Of a DNA stretch of 64,000 nt, positions 22,702 through 34,790 are shown piece by piece. The stretch spans positions 9,739,001-9,803,000 of the forward strand of contig NC_052622.1 in NCBI RefSeq assembly GCF_016545825.1. Direction: 5' to 3'. Under the pieces are notes generated by a model. The model was given only the letters and a program-made list of their open reading frames with translations. It was not told the DNA's origin and ran no database searches. The stretch is from Eucalyptus grandis (lineage: Eukaryota > Streptophyta > Magnoliopsida > Myrtales > Myrtaceae). A program made the position numbers and the translations under genes. Positions within the stretch are counted from its first letter, which is position 1; every line of letters begins with the position of its first letter.

Positions 22702-23150
22702 CGATGTTATTTTAGGGGTTGTTTGGTTATCCTCCTCACATCGTGATACTGTTATGATTATTTGTAGACTTAAAAGATATAAAAAATAATGTTGTGAAGT
22801 TGGAAAGTATTATTGTTGTCGGATATGTTTCTTGAGAATCTATTAGGCTTGTCTTCTTATAGGGAAATTGTTTTTGGTATTGATTAGATACTTGATGTAT
22901 AATTTTTTTAAGGTACCACATTGAATGACACTTTCTAAACTTGAAAAAGAAAAGGAGATGATGAGCCTAGAATTATTTTCAGAGCAAGATATGGCCATTA
23001 GAAATTTCTTATCATGCCTCTTGAATTAATAGATGTGCCTTTTGCTTTCATGTATTTGATCAACGGAGTATTCAAAGAGTGTATAAATAGATTTATTGTG
23101 GTGTTCATAAAAGACATTGACTTACTAGAAGAGCTTACGAATCATTGTCA

Positions 23151-23700
23151 TAACCTTGAGTCTTGTTGGGTCTCGCTTCCAAATATCCCCTGCATTTTTC
23201 AACATGGAAATTCTATTTTGCTGGCTTCTTTGAATGGTTGTGGCATGGAAATATTTTGTATTTTTACCACCCCACTTCAGCCACTCTATTCTCGATCTCA
23301 AGCCCCAGTACATTTGTTTTGCACAGATTCTCAATTTGTTCTGTAAGTTTTTGCTGTTTAATTCTGTGTGCAGGTAAGCTCTAGAAATTAATTTCTCCTT
23401 GCAACTCATCTCTTAGGTCATTAATCCGCTTCAGGTTGTTTAGAAAAGTTATCTTGCTCCGTTTGGCTAAAGCTAATGACATAGCTTTTAATTTCAGTAC
23501 CGAATCCTCAGTAATTAGGCCAGGTTCATTCCAAGTATCCTTAATGATCCTACCACACTCCTCATTTTCCAACCAAAAGGCCTCAACTATGAAGGCTTTG
23601 CTCCTCTTCACCGGTTCAACTAATAGAGAGAGTAAAATTGGGCTATGGTTTAATTCATTTAAAAATTTTGAATTCGTAAAACAGCTCCGAGCAATGATTC
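23151..23700 (-). pseudogene. Truncated LINE (L1 type), unit 1
   Basis: Minus-strand frames in two phases match the stretch between endonuclease and reverse transcriptase of plant L1 LINEs: LNELNHSPIL near 23650, then FIVEAFWLENEECGRIIKDTW near 23530-23600, then SRIEWLKWGGKNTKYFHATT and QQNRISMLKN near 23200-23300. No RT catalytic box is present. The 5' side stops at the next unit head, which marks the tandem junction. Confidence 0.82.
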
Positions 23701-26033
23701 GTAAGCCCGATATCTGACCCGGCTCGCTTGTACCGGGCTATTAATCAGATTTACAATTTTTCTTTTTTAAAATTAGAAAGAGAGGGTTTTTTTTTTTTTT
23801 TTTTTTTTTTGGAGGGAAAGCAATCGGGGAGGGGCGCAAACGGATGGACGGTGGGGATTGCACTGGCCGCCTTCGAAACCTTCCCTCCCCTCCCTTTCTA
23901 CTCCCTCTCGCCCGCCATTCTTGCAACCCCCGAATCCTTTCTTCATCTTCGCTTTCTTTCTGCCCTGTTTGCATGTATTAGCATGCATAAGGTAAGGCTC
24001 CACTTGTATTCTGCATAGTAGACAAGGCTCGGACATGGAATTTGTCGCATTTGCACCATTCGTTCCTTGGCCTATATTGTAGAAAGTTCCATGAAATGAT
24101 GTTTATTATGAGCGAAGATCTGCACAGCCCTTGCCTCAGCTTGTGAGGGTTGGTTGGTGGCCCTCAGTCAACCATGGCAAGGGTCAAACGACGCTCATTG
24201 TGCCTTAGTGATGCTCACGTCGACCCTTGCGTAAGCGACACGAGGGTCGCGCGACCTTCATTCTCGCTCAACCGTCGCCACCTCTCTCTCTGCCTTCCGT
24301 GACCATGGCCAGCCCTCAAGTGTTACTAAACTGATTTCAAATTATTATTCCTGTCTGAAACTCTTTCGTTTGATGGTTAAATGTAATTTATCATTTAATT
24401 GGAATACCATATATACGCAATTTTCGGACAAAACCCACGCCAAAGCTAGTCTAACCCATCGGGAGTATAGCTTAAAGAACTAATTCTGATGGTCAAACAA
24501 GATTTGCTCAAAAAGCGTCTTAAAAACAATCCAGAAGCAGAAATATCAGAATTGGAGAGAACGGTAGAACCACTTTCTCTTGCGACTTTACTTCTATACA
24601 GAGAAGGTGACGATCATCAGGTCATATCCTGTTGAAAGCAAATCTGATCAGTTCGTTTAAACAACAAGAAACAAGACTACACACACCCAAACATCTCAAG
24701 GACCTCTGATGGCAAATCCGACAAAGCTTCAGTTTGATGAGTATTTAAAATTTCTACTGGGTATAGTTTGCAGAAGTAACATCCGACAAAGAGTTAAAGC
24801 GTACATTTTGCAGAGTGTTTTCATCTCCACTGCCGGCAAAGTTCTGGTGGAGACTGCCGGCAAATTGCAGCGTGCAATCTTTAGTCAATCTCGGCTATGA
24901 CAATACGACTGGGAGTGGGAATATCCACAGCAGCTTGGGGATCACATAAATGAGATTGATCCACAAGTCTTTCGACCGGTACTTTAACCACATCATGGTG
25001 AAACCCAATGTCAGAGACCAAACGACTGATGCAATACCTGCCATAACTCACCAGACCACCAACTGCCAGACCAGTAACACGGGTCGTCAAGTATCTAAGT
25101 GGAGAGGACCCGACAGCAGTTGAAGCAGCCTGAAAAGCTGCTGCTTGCCCACTTCGGCCTCCACTACTTGCTGTCACTACAAGCAGACCTGTTTTACAGT
25201 AGATAGCAAAGTCCTCACAGTTGTTGTTGGAAAGATTGTAGCCTCCAAAGCCATTCTGGAGGAGGTAAGAGGCACGGTGAAGCACATCTTCAGGGGGGTC
25301 GGATTTCGCAAGTGTGCAAGTCCCTCCTCGAGCGCTAGCAAGATAGAAAACAGGGGACACGCCGTACTCAAAGAGGTAGAGGTTTCCACCTGAAAGGAAG
25401 CAGTCGATGCAGGAAGAGATGACACCATCAAGCCTCGACTGATCTCCGCATATCTGGCATTCAGTGCCGACGAGAGGATTGGGACATGATTTCAAAATGA
25501 TGCGGTCTAACACAGTACCCCTGCCGATTTCGTGTCCTGCCCCTCGAGTGAAGTGAATAACCTTCCCTTCACCAACGAATATTCCTGTTCGCGAACTCAA
25601 AAGTGACAATCTTTTCAGTATGCGAAAGCAGCTAAGTCCATAGAAGGTACGTGCTTGTAAAGAACATAATCCGGACGATCAAAGGATCGAAAGAATTCGA
25701 CCTCCTTCAGTTGACAGGAGTAACCAACAATTCAGAAATAGAGGGAGCACAAGCTAAGCAAGGGGGACAAAGGGGTGGCAGACTTCCAAAAGGGTCAAGG
25801 AGATTCGATCTCTCTGCCACGTTGAATACGACGACTCATCATAAAACATCTCCTTTTATACAAAAATCAGCAACGTTGCCACAATCTATATTAGCAGAAG
25901 TGGTAAAAACAGGATAGAAAATCCACCAAGAGAAGGAAAACGACCTCTCTCACAGACGCACGAGGGCAAAGCTCCTATATATGAAACTAGGAAAGGACAT
26001 TATCAATCATGTGAACAATGGAGCAATTTTATA

Positions 26034-26144
26034 GTGAAAAAAAAAGAAAAAGCAGAGGAGTTGAGGCGAAATCATCACCACCACCATCATCATCATCGTC
26101 GCGAAAAACATTGCATTGGAAAAAGAGAGAAAAAGGGAACGTGC
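26034..26144 (-). other. Intron of LRAT copy 2 with His-codon-like repeat
   Basis: The part of the intron next to exon 1 carries CAC/CAT triplets and purine runs. The plus-strand frame crossing it (26034-26480), which would read poly-His then poly-Lys/Glu, is a low-complexity artefact spanning intron, exon and inserted LTR. Confidence 0.7.
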
Positions 26145-26186
26145 CGTCGTGGGAGTAGAGGTAAAAGTGACGCCAAGAGTAGATGT

Positions 26187-28300
26187 TGTAATATTAGGCC
26201 GGTGGGCCCCAAAAGAAGAAAAAGAAATGTTGAAAAGTCAAAGAAGGAGACAAAGGTAGAAGCTACAGCAAAGAGAGAGGAATCGAGAGTTTTCGGGAGA
26301 GAGGGAAAAGGAGAGAGAGAGAGAGAGAGAGAGAGAGGGGAAAAAAAAGAAAACAAAAAGAAAAAGGAAGAGATAAAAAGGAAGGAAGCCCACGTTCGGG
26401 CACAGAAAGAAAAGAAAGAAAAGAAGAAGAAGAAGAAGAAGAAGAAGAAGAGAAAAGGGAAGAAAGGAAAAGGGCTTTGACACGTGCACGGCTCGGATGC
26501 CTCGCCAAGCCGACTCTACTCCATAACGCAGCACCCGGTAAGAGATTAGGACCCTCGTTTGTCCAATTGAAGTTAATTATGAGTTTAGGGCTCAAATTCG
26601 GAATTGTTGGAAAATCAAGTGGCGAAGTCCAATTTTGGAGTAGTTGAGCCGTGTATTTTTGTGGGAATGATAGTTTAGGGTGTTGTGAAGCCATGAGATT
26701 TTACGGATCGTGATTTGAGCTTGTGGTTTGTCCGAAACAAAATTTCAAAGTTTCCCGCGCGCAGTGAACAGTACGCGTCCAGCAGCTTTGGGCCTATATT
26801 TTGTCACCTTTCGGTTTGATTTTGGGACGGTGAAGTTGGGATTCTTGTTATATGTATCAAGGGCTCTCTATTGACTATAAATTCGTTTGGACTGGGGTTC
26901 GGAGGAGGAAGTTAAGGCGTGATCAAGTTTTGCGTTTAATCTCCACGTTGCGAATTGCTTAATTAATCGCTTTGGTTATGCGATTTGTTAGCGTGTAGAA
27001 GTCCTTTTGTTAGAGTTAAGGCATAAGTTAGTCATTTCGTAGTTAAGATAAGAGTTTTATTAGATTTTAATATTATTCCTCGATTATTTGATAGGGCCTT
27101 GAGTTCGACGATACGAGTATCGTTCGTCGTTTGGTCATAGGCGACGAGGTGAGTGGTACTATATCTTCTTTGGTTTTGAAAAATTCATGTCTTGAAGTAT
27201 ATATGTATATACATTGAATTGAGGAGAGCATTTTTATGCATAAAAGCCAGATCGAGTAATTGCTACTCTTTGCTTGATTTTGGATGTTTGAAAAGCGTGT
27301 TATACAAAGTAAGTGGATAAATATATATATGAAATTGCTTTGCGATTGATTTATGGAAAGGTTTATAATGATTTGAGAAATTGATATGAAATTGATGATG
27401 GGTTATGCTGCAAATGTTATTTGTTTGGTTTAAGATATTGATTTCTGAATTGGATTTCTGGTATTGGAGGATGGTTATTTATGCTCAATATGACTGTGAA
27501 CCCAATGAGGGGTTTTTGGGGTATGCATACTAGGTTTAGGATATCCTTCTGAGCCTAGCCATCGGCTTTGTAGGTGGAGATCTTGCCAAGGGGAAAAGCT
27601 TGGTCGCCTTGTCACAAGGCGTTGTGTCGTGACCATGGTGAAATATTGAGCAATAGATTAATCAATGGATGGACCATTGATATGCGATATTTGATGGAGA
27701 TTCTATATGTGATATTTGATGGAGAGATTATTCAATGGACTTGACCATTGATACTTGACTTTTGATGGTGATTTAAATGAGTTTTCCATATTAGTATAAA
27801 GCTTTGATAATATCAAATAACTCTTATATGATTTGATATGTATTTTATATATTGAGTTGGCATTATATAGTTTGGTATTGTTTGGTATACATGCATAGTG
27901 GTTGTTCGATCTACTTAGAAGATATGTACTACTCACTGAGCCGTTGTTGCTCATTCCACTCCTCCTTTAATCTTTTCAAGTTCCTCGGTTAGCGGTGAAT
28001 AGAACGAGAGCGCCGTCGGTGGGAAACTTTTGGGAAGTTCTATTTTTGGGTATGGCCAAAGGAAGTGGTGCACTTTCCTTGCCAGTGGTTGGATTGTCTG
28101 AGTTCTAATTGTATATTTTTTTGGTGGATTATAGAAACTCTGATGTTGCAACCAATCTGTTGGTCTATCTGATATGTATATATGGTTTGATATATATATA
28201 TATAAATTGATATCAGGTTGTTGGTTGTGTTTGAGGCTGCGTCCTTCGTGTGGAAGGACGGCCGTGTCATTCCCATTCTTTGTGATTTTGGGGTGTGACA
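26187..28300 (+). mobile_element. Solo LTR of a gypsy family inside LRAT exon 1
   Basis: The element is 2114 bp, starts TGTAATATT, ends GGGGTGTGACA, and is flanked by the 5-bp duplication GATGT (26182-26186 and 28301-28305). Units 1 and 4 have the empty site. There is no internal region, so unequal recombination between LTRs is the likely origin. It includes (GA)n at 26311-26337, an AAG-repeat tract at 26415-26450, and the GCAGTGAACAGTACG stretch shared with the 12171 element. Confidence 0.92.
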
Positions 28301-30266
28301 GATGTGATCCCCAGGCTTGAGTTGGTCCCTCTTGATCTTGTTGGACAGCACTCCCATATCTGCCTCTTCCGCTTCTTCTTCCTCTTCCTCTTCCTCTGCT
28401 TGTTCCTATGCTTTTTCTCCTTCTTCCTTCACCCTGGCTTTCGATTGGATTGATTGAGATATGAAAGTTTGGGTGGGAGATGCAATCACTCAGATTGCTT
28501 TGCCTCTACACTATCTCCCTCCCACTCTTGGGAGAACTTCTGAAGAAAAATGAGGAGATAAAAGAAAAAGAAAGAAGGATGGTTTGGCAAAGAAAAAAGG
28601 AAAAAGAAGAGAGGGAGATAAAGAAAAAAGAGTCAAAAGGAAAGGAGAAAGAAGAAAGCGGGAGAAGGGGAAAATTCATGCCCTAATGATCTAGACAATA
28701 TGCCAAGCCGACTCAACACTGTATCCCGATGCTTGGTAAGTGTTTGTGCCCTCATTCGTTCAACTGGAGTAGTTTTGGATATAGGACTAGAAATTCAAAA
28801 TTATTGAAGATTTGTGCGACGAAGTCTGATTTTTATGTCGTTGAACTATGTATTCATATAGAAACGATATTTTAGGGTGTTGTGAAACTGTAAGATTTTA
28901 GGGGGATCTCGATTTGAACTTACGATTTACCCAAAATGAAATTTCGAAATTTGTCGCACGTGCTGTCAAGTTTCGAACAGAAATATTCGGGGCTGAATTT
29001 CAGCCATTTCTGGTGAGTTTTGGGGTAACCAAGTTGGGAGTAGTATGTTGAAAGCGTTTTTTATTGACTATAAATATGTTTGAAACGGAGTTCGGTGGAG
29101 AAAGTTATGGCGTGATAAAGTTTCGCATTCACGCTTTGTATTGCGAATGGCTTGAATAATCGCTTTGGGTATGTGATTGGTAGTATAGCCGTTTCGTAGT
29201 TTAGGTAATGCATTACTCAATTTTAACGTTGTTTGTCGCTTATATGATAGGATCGCGAATTCGATGATTTGAGTAACATTTGTTATTTGGTCGTAGGCGT
29301 TTCGAGGTGAGTGGTGCTATCTCTTCTAAGAATTTTTATAAAGGGGATTTATGCTTAGAATCATGGAAGACCAGGTTAGTTGTAGCAGGTATGTTATCCC
29401 ATAACAGGTGAACCTCTATTCAAGCCTTTCAGGAGTTGCCTTTTAGCCGTGAACTATTCAAAATTTGGATTAGAGATGCTCAAAGATGCTAGGAAAGTAA
29501 CATCTCTAACTTAGCCGAGCTACGTTTCTCAGAGGATCGTACTAAGCTGGAGAAAAGAAGTGTTTAGAGAGACACAGAGAAAGTTTGCATAAGCACACAC
29601 TTTACTTCAAAGACTTTGCCCAAAACATTACATCTTCTTTATCTTTTATAGGCATTAAGAGGTCATAAAAAACAAAGACCAAACTCATGGGTCTTAAAAC
29701 ACACAAAGGCTCCGGAATTCCTAGTCGGGAATTATTATAGGTGATATGAACGATGGCTATGAATAGTAATTTCCCTAACCTATTGCTACAGTATTTTATT
29801 ATAATGACTTATGCTACAATAACTTTCACTACAAGTCTTATTTGCCATCTCGAGAGTTATAGTGATAATTTGAATCATCGAAGCTGTGTCCTGCAAGCCG
29901 TTCTTTCTCGTAGTGTTGTTCCATTCCAATGTCATCAGGAGGACAATTGGTATTATGAGAGGATTCCCTTTGAGAGATTAGGGCATCCCAGATAAGGGTG
30001 TGCAACTGGACCGGGTCAACCCAGTTCTCGGATGGCCCACCTAGAAAATAAGGTCGGGAACCGGTTCCAGTTGAAACCGGTCCAGGAACCGATTCCAACA
30101 ACTCAGACCCTGTTTGAACCGGTCCGGGAATCGGTTCCGAGGGATTACCCACCCGGGAACCGGTTCGACCGGACCGGTTTGGGAACCGGTTAAGCCACCC
30201 CCAAAAAACAAAACGCGTAACCCTAATTTCTATATTTACCTCTCTCTCTCACGAGTCTCACCCCCT

Positions 30267-30560
30267 TCGTGAAGCTACTGCTGCTTCTTCGCCTGAGCCT
30301 CGTCCTTCGCGAAGCTGGGCGCCACCGTTGCTGCTTCTCCGCCTGAGCTCCATCCCTTCGTGAAGCTGCTGTTGCTTCTCCGCTTAAGCCCTGTCCTTCG
30401 CGAAGCGGCTGCTGCTTCTCCGCCTGAGCCCCGTCCCTTCGCGAAGTTGCTCCTACTTCTCCGCCTGAGCCCCGTCCCTTCGCGAAGCTGCTATTGCTTC
30501 TCTGCCTGAGCCCCGTTCGTTGCGAAGCTGGGCGTCACCGCCAGAAGCCGAGCCCCGCTT
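30267..30560 (+). repeat. ~41-bp tandem repeat, GC-rich, inside the hAT
   Basis: About six to seven units of CTTCGCGAAGCTGCTGCTGC followed by TTCTCCGCCTGAGCCCCGTC, two of them longer by about 10 bases. The repeats keep the same order as the captured-looking GC-rich leader that follows. Confidence 0.85.
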
Positions 30561-30834
30561 CTGCCCGTCCTCAGCCCATCCATCCAAGCCCCATGCTCAC
30601 CCACGAGATCTGTAGTCGAGCCCTTGCTTTTGCCCTGCAGCAACTCCAGTGTCGCCCGCCCACCCGCCTTCTGTCCGCGACCTGCAGCCGAGACTCCTCC
30701 GTTGACGCTTGCACCCGCAATCGCACCTTTGCTCGCTCGTGCCTTCCTCTGCCCGAGTGTCGATCCCGGTTCCATCCGACGCCGCCTCTGCCGCTCTCGT
30801 CGCACCCCTTGTGCTCGCACCACCGCCTCACGGT

Positions 30835-31170
30835 AACAACTTGACTGAGCTGAGCAAGTGCAATGTTTCCTTTAATCCATTGATATCTGGCGTGATCCCC
30901 GCGACAGGGCAGTTAGGTACGTTTGAGATAGAGTCCTTCCTCGGCGACCCTCTGTTGGTCCTTCAATCTTTCCCTAATCGAACACTCCATCCACCGCCAA
31001 ATCACACCAGATTAGGCCAGAAGAAGCCTCTGAAGTTTAGGGTATTTCTGGTACTCTTTGCTTTGGTTGTTGCTTTCTTGTCATTCGGGATCTTATCCTT
31101 CATACTTTTCTCGTTCGTCAATAGCCCGCTTGACTTACCTGAATACCTAGTAGAAGAAATAAAGTCTTCA
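30835..31170 (+). pseudogene. Captured LRR receptor-kinase fragment (last LRR to membrane helix)
   Basis: The frame reads NNLTELSK, then NVSFNPLISGVIPATGQ, TFEIESFLGDPLL, a proline-rich spacer, a strong membrane helix (VFLVLFALVVAFLSFG and on) and LPEYLVEEIKSS. This is the C-terminal ectodomain cap, transmembrane segment and start of the juxtamembrane region of a plant LRR receptor-like kinase, most like the At1g74360 type. No kinase domain and no N-terminal LRRs are present. It lies wholly inside the hAT element, fused to a GC-rich leader of different origin. It is open for 178 codons from 30709, but expression is unknown. Confidence 0.72.
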
Positions 31171-33185
31171 CTAGGTATTGTTCAGAAGTATTTAGATAAA
31201 ATTATTCTTGGAGCATGCATCATATTGCATACCTTTTTTTAATACAAATACTCTGATTTTGGGGGCAGGATAGTAACAATGTTCTAAACATAACATGAAT
31301 TTGGACCTAGATAACGACAATCTCAGTATCATCAAATCCGAAGCTGAGAATATATGTGCTGCACACATGGGTTGGTGTGATAATCCCCCTTATTTTAGCC
31401 CCTGAGGTACTTTTTTTAGACTAAGGTAATCACTTGGCAGGTTTGACATACTGGCATATTCAACAGAATACTACTATAGCAAGTTCTACTCTTTAATTGT
31501 TTTCGTGCAAGAATTTTTGCATCTAATATGTATACTTCATTACATTATTTGCAAGTACATATCCTCAGCAATATAACATTTTGCTCGAGAATCTTGGAGA
31601 GACAAGTTCTACTCTCTTTCTTTTCCTTTTCTAGTGATGTTATGAGGTACAAATTATTTGCTACAATGGTAGATGTGCTTATGCTGATCGATATGAGTGT
31701 TAAACGCTTTATTTTAAATATGAGTGTTGTACATCAATTTTTGCAAAACAGGTTCCAATATAAATAGGGTTGACCCTGTTCTCGGACCGGAAAAACAGAG
31801 TGGGTCGGGAACAGGGTCCAAAAAAAGAGAACTGGTTATAACAGGGTTGGGAATAGGGTCGAGGTCTAGACCCTGCTCACCCTGGACCCGATCACCCTTA
31901 ATCCCAGATACTTTGATTGCTTGAGGCATGTTCTTCTTCATGAATTCTGGAGGATCTCGGAGTGTTGGCAAGCATGACTGGTTGGGGCCAATTTGCTGTT
32001 TGGGCATAATGAGAGACTTGGGCATAATGAGAGATTGTGCTGGAGTCCATTCCAAGAGATAGGGTACCTTCGCATCGGGCATAGGATGCCTAAGTATATG
32101 ATTCCTGAGAGGATTTTGCGGGATCGTCCATATTTGCCATTTCTTGCTCTTGTGATGGAGGTGTCCTTACTTGATTTTGTGTTTGCTTGAATTCCTCAAG
32201 TGCTTGTTTGGTAGCATATTTGTTGCATAAAATATGAATCAGACACTTACTATATTTTGATATTTGTGAATTGTGTAAGAACTGGTTAGTGGAAAAAATA
32301 TGTTTTGTTTAAGAAATGAAGTTGAGAAATATTATATGTTTTGACATCGCGAAACATTTTTACAAAAAGCTCTTGATTTTGAAATGGTTTATGGAATGTC
32401 ATAGAGATATCGATTTGTGAAATGCTTTATGACATGCATTTGATTCAGTTTGATTTGTAAAATTAGTTAATGAGATGAGTCTATTTCTAGTAGATGAATT
32501 GAATTGTGAAAGCTTTTTATGATATATGAAATGAATTCTAGATTTGCTTTGTGGATTGTGGAGGGTGTTATGTTCAATATTGCTATGAGCCTAGTGAGGG
32601 GCTTGTGGGTATGCATACTAACTTAGGATGTCCTTGTGGGTCAAGCCACCGGCTAATAATTGGTGGAGATCTTGTCAAGGGAAAATTTTGGTTGCATTGT
32701 CACTAGTCGTTATATCATGACCATGGTTTGATATTGAGCAAGAGATTGATCAACGAAGTGTACTATTGATATGTGATTTGAATTTAGTCGATGAAATGGA
32801 CCATCGACATGTGATTTGAGATTAATCATTGGAATAGATTGTTGACGTGTGGTTTCATATGAGATTAATAAATAGAATATACCATTGATGTATGACATGG
32901 GATTAATCAATGGAATAGATTATTGACGTGTGAATTGATGAAATTAATGAATGGATTTGATTATTGATATTTGTTTTGATATTATTATAAAATGAATATT
33001 TCTACTATAAATACAACTATGTTGAAGCATAGGTAACTTATTTTCTTATTATATGTTTGTTATATTTTGAATTTTGGATTAAAAGAGTTGTGGTCTTTGG
33101 TTGCAAGTATGCATAATGGGTGTTCGATCCACTTAGAACAAATGTATTACTCGCTGAGCCATGGTTGCTCACCCCTTTATATTCC

Positions 33186-33216
<31 letters not shown>

Positions 33217-33361
33217 CAGGTTCCTCATCTAACAATAAGTAGTATGAGAGCGATAACGACGAGGAGACTTTAGGAATTGTTTTTGGGAGCTTTGAGGCCG
33301 TGCCCTTTGGGTGGAAGGACGACCGTCTCATCTCCTATTCGTGATGGTTTTGGGCGTGACA

Positions 33362-34245
33362 TTTTGTAGTATTAGATTTTTGATTATGATCTTTTATTGG
33401 GTAGATTTTGTAAAGATGCTGTGAGGTTGTATGTTAGAATGCGTCAATCTTTTGTTAAGTACTGGAATGGATGATTCATTTTCAGTCCATGCTTGGATCT
33501 TGATTTGGAGAAGCTTATTTGGCTTTATAAAGTATATCAAGGGCAAACGAGTTGTTACTTTGATATGAAGAATGTATCTTAAGGTTCTCAAGGTGCGATT
33601 TCAAGAAAGAGATAGAGTCATTGTGGTGACTTGCACGGAGCAAGAGATGAGCCCTAAATTGATTTAACTGAGGATTATAAAGTAATGTTTTCTTAGTTGC
33701 GGCTCGTGTGTTCAAGAAGTGTGTGTTTCAGATGAATAATAAAGAGTCGCATGGAAATCTAGTGGAGTTAAATATAAATATTCTCGATGTTATTTTAGGG
33801 GTTGTTTGGTTATCCTCACATTGTGATACTATTGTGATTATCTGCGAACTTAAAAGATATAAAAAAGAATGTTTTGAAGTTGGAAAGTATCGTTGTTATG
33901 TGATGTGTTTCTTAAGAATCTATCGGGCTTGTCTTCTTATAGAGAGATTGGTTTTGGTATTGATTAGATACCTGATGCATCATTTTTTAAGGTACCGCTT
34001 TGAATGACACTTTCTAAACCTGAAAAAGAAAAAGAGATGATGATCCTAGAATTATTTTTAGAGCAAAATATGGTCATTAGAAATTTCTTATCAAGCCTCT
34101 TGGATTAATAGATGTGCCTTCTACTTTCATGTGTTTGATAGATGTGCCTTCTACTTTCATGTGTTTGATCAACAGAGTATTCAAAAAGTGTATAAATAGA
34201 TTTATTGTGGTGTTCATCGAAGACATATTGACTTACTAGAAGAGC
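33362..34245 (+). pseudogene. Gypsy internal remnants (unit 2)
   Basis: The counterpart of 22154-23150. The protease end ILDVILGVVWLSSHC is visible at 33780-33824 (compare VILGMDWLS in intact elements). An RT scrap follows at about 34095-34225, where a 30-base block (ATAGATGTGCCTTCTACTTT and on) is duplicated in tandem at about 34108-34167. The non-inverted form of the unit 1 fold-back sequence is here at 33640-33775. Confidence 0.72.
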
Positions 34246-34254
34246 TTACGAATC

Positions 34255-34790
34255 ATTGTCATAACCTTTAGTCTTGTTGGGTCTTGGTTCCAAGTATCAC
34301 CTGCATTTTTCAACATGGAAATTCTATTTTGCTGCCTTCTTCCAATGGTTGTGGCATGGAAATATTTTGTGTTTTTACCACCCCACTTCAGCCACTCAAT
34401 TCTCGATCTCAAGCCCTAGTACATTTGTTTGCACAAATTCTCTATTTGTTCCGTAAGTTCCTACTATTTATTTCTGTGTGCATATAAGTTCTAGAAATTA
34501 CTTTCTCCTTGCAACTCATCTCTCAGGTCATTAATCCGCTTCCGGTTGTTTAGAAAAGTTATCTTGCTCCATTTGGCTAAAGCTAATGACATAGCTTTTA
34601 ATTTTAGTACCGAATCCTCAGCAACTAGGCTAGTTTATTCCAAGTGTCCTTAATGATCCTACTACACTCCTCATTTTCCAACCGAAATACCTCAAATATG
34701 AAGGCTTTGTTCCTCTTCTCTGGTTCAACTAATAGAGAGGGTAAAATTGGGCTATGGTTTAATTCATTCAAAAATTTGAATTCATCAAAC
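34255..34790 (-). pseudogene. Truncated LINE (L1 type), unit 2
   Basis: This is the same LINE segment as in unit 1, more decayed. LNHSPILPSLLVEPEKRN and FIFEVFRLENEECSRIIKDT are readable at 34625-34790. The part corresponding to WLKWG...FHATT lies at 34300-34400 with disruptions. It ends at the junction with the unit 3 head. Confidence 0.75.

Larger units (their letters stand above)
22154..23150 (+). pseudogene. Gypsy internal remnants: protease tail and RT fragment (unit 1)
   Basis: After the primer site the internal region is mostly deleted. What remains is a spot near 22700-22740 that corresponds to the protease end (clearer in unit 2, ILDVILGVVWLSSHC at 33780-33824). There is also an RT fragment at about 23011-23130 reading MPLELIDVPFAFMYLI and then FIVVFIKDIDLL, which resembles the gypsy RT motif MPFGLxNAPxxFxxLxN...VVxIDDIL with the first catalytic Asp lost. 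The element cannot move by itself. Confidence 0.75.
11218..23655. repeat. Tandem segmental duplication, unit 1
   Basis: The unit head (11218-12170) matches 48647-49578 closely. Its part from about 11820 also matches 23680-24040 and 34780-35050. After the inserted LTR element, 16849 onward matches 24040 onward and 49578 onward, through the LRAT gene and the following gypsy LTR. Units 1 and 2 then share gypsy scraps and a truncated LINE up to the next head. The boundary lies at a short shared TTTGAATTCGT-like tract (23665 and 34775). Unit 1 is 12.4 kb because of the 4.7-kb insertion at 12171-16848. Confidence 0.85.
24881..28357 (-). pseudogene. LRAT/NC-domain gene copy 2, disrupted by a solo LTR
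   Basis: Exon 2 (25584-24881) is open and keeps VIHF and NCEDFAIYCKTG. Exon 1 is split: 28357-28306 encodes the start (LSNKIKRDQLKPGDHI), and the remaining 42 bases lie at 26186-26145 on the other side of the inserted LTR. Without the insert the coding length would be 265 residues, five fewer than copy 1 because of a small in-frame loss in the hydrophobic region. The catalytic His stretch reads SHDG instead of SHHG, so the copy carries a second defect. A 2.1-kb insertion in a 94-base exon almost certainly abolishes the protein. Confidence 0.88.
29993..31900. mobile_element. Non-autonomous hAT element carrying gene fragments
   Basis: The 1908-bp element begins TAAGGGTGTGCA and ends ATCACCCTTA, and is flanked by the 8-bp duplication ATCCCAGA (29985-29992 and 31901-31908). 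Units 1 and 4 have the empty site. The subterminal regions are dense in GGAACCGGTT and GGACCGGT-type words, as in the hAT at 53209. The inside holds a ~41-bp tandem repeat and a receptor-kinase-like segment. No transposase remains is seen. An 8-bp duplication and a TAGGG-like end define the hAT superfamily. Confidence 0.88.
28541..33361 (+). mobile_element. Gypsy 5' LTR of unit 2, split by a hAT
   Basis: This is the direct counterpart of 19240-22153 in unit 1, ending GGGCGTGACA at 33361. The 1.9-kb hAT insertion (29993-31900) and its target duplication interrupt it. The remaining 2.9 kb is collinear with unit 1 except that it lacks the 105-bp duplication. A 32-base poly-T-rich run lies at 33190-33218. 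Confidence 0.7.
23656..34780. repeat. Tandem segmental duplication, unit 2
   Basis: This repeats the unit 1 order: head (23656-24040), spacer, LRAT gene copy 2, gypsy LTR, gypsy scraps, LINE. It differs from unit 1 by three insertions or losses: no LTR element in the head, a solo LTR in LRAT exon 1 (26187-28300), and a hAT element at 29993-31900. Its left join to unit 1 and right join to unit 3 lie at the same LINE/head junction, which is evidence of tandem duplication. Confidence 0.85.

Noticed and set aside
26034..26480. 148-residue His/Lys-rich frame
   Set aside because: It spans intron, exon 1 and an inserted LTR on the opposite strand, and is low-complexity sequence from microsatellites.
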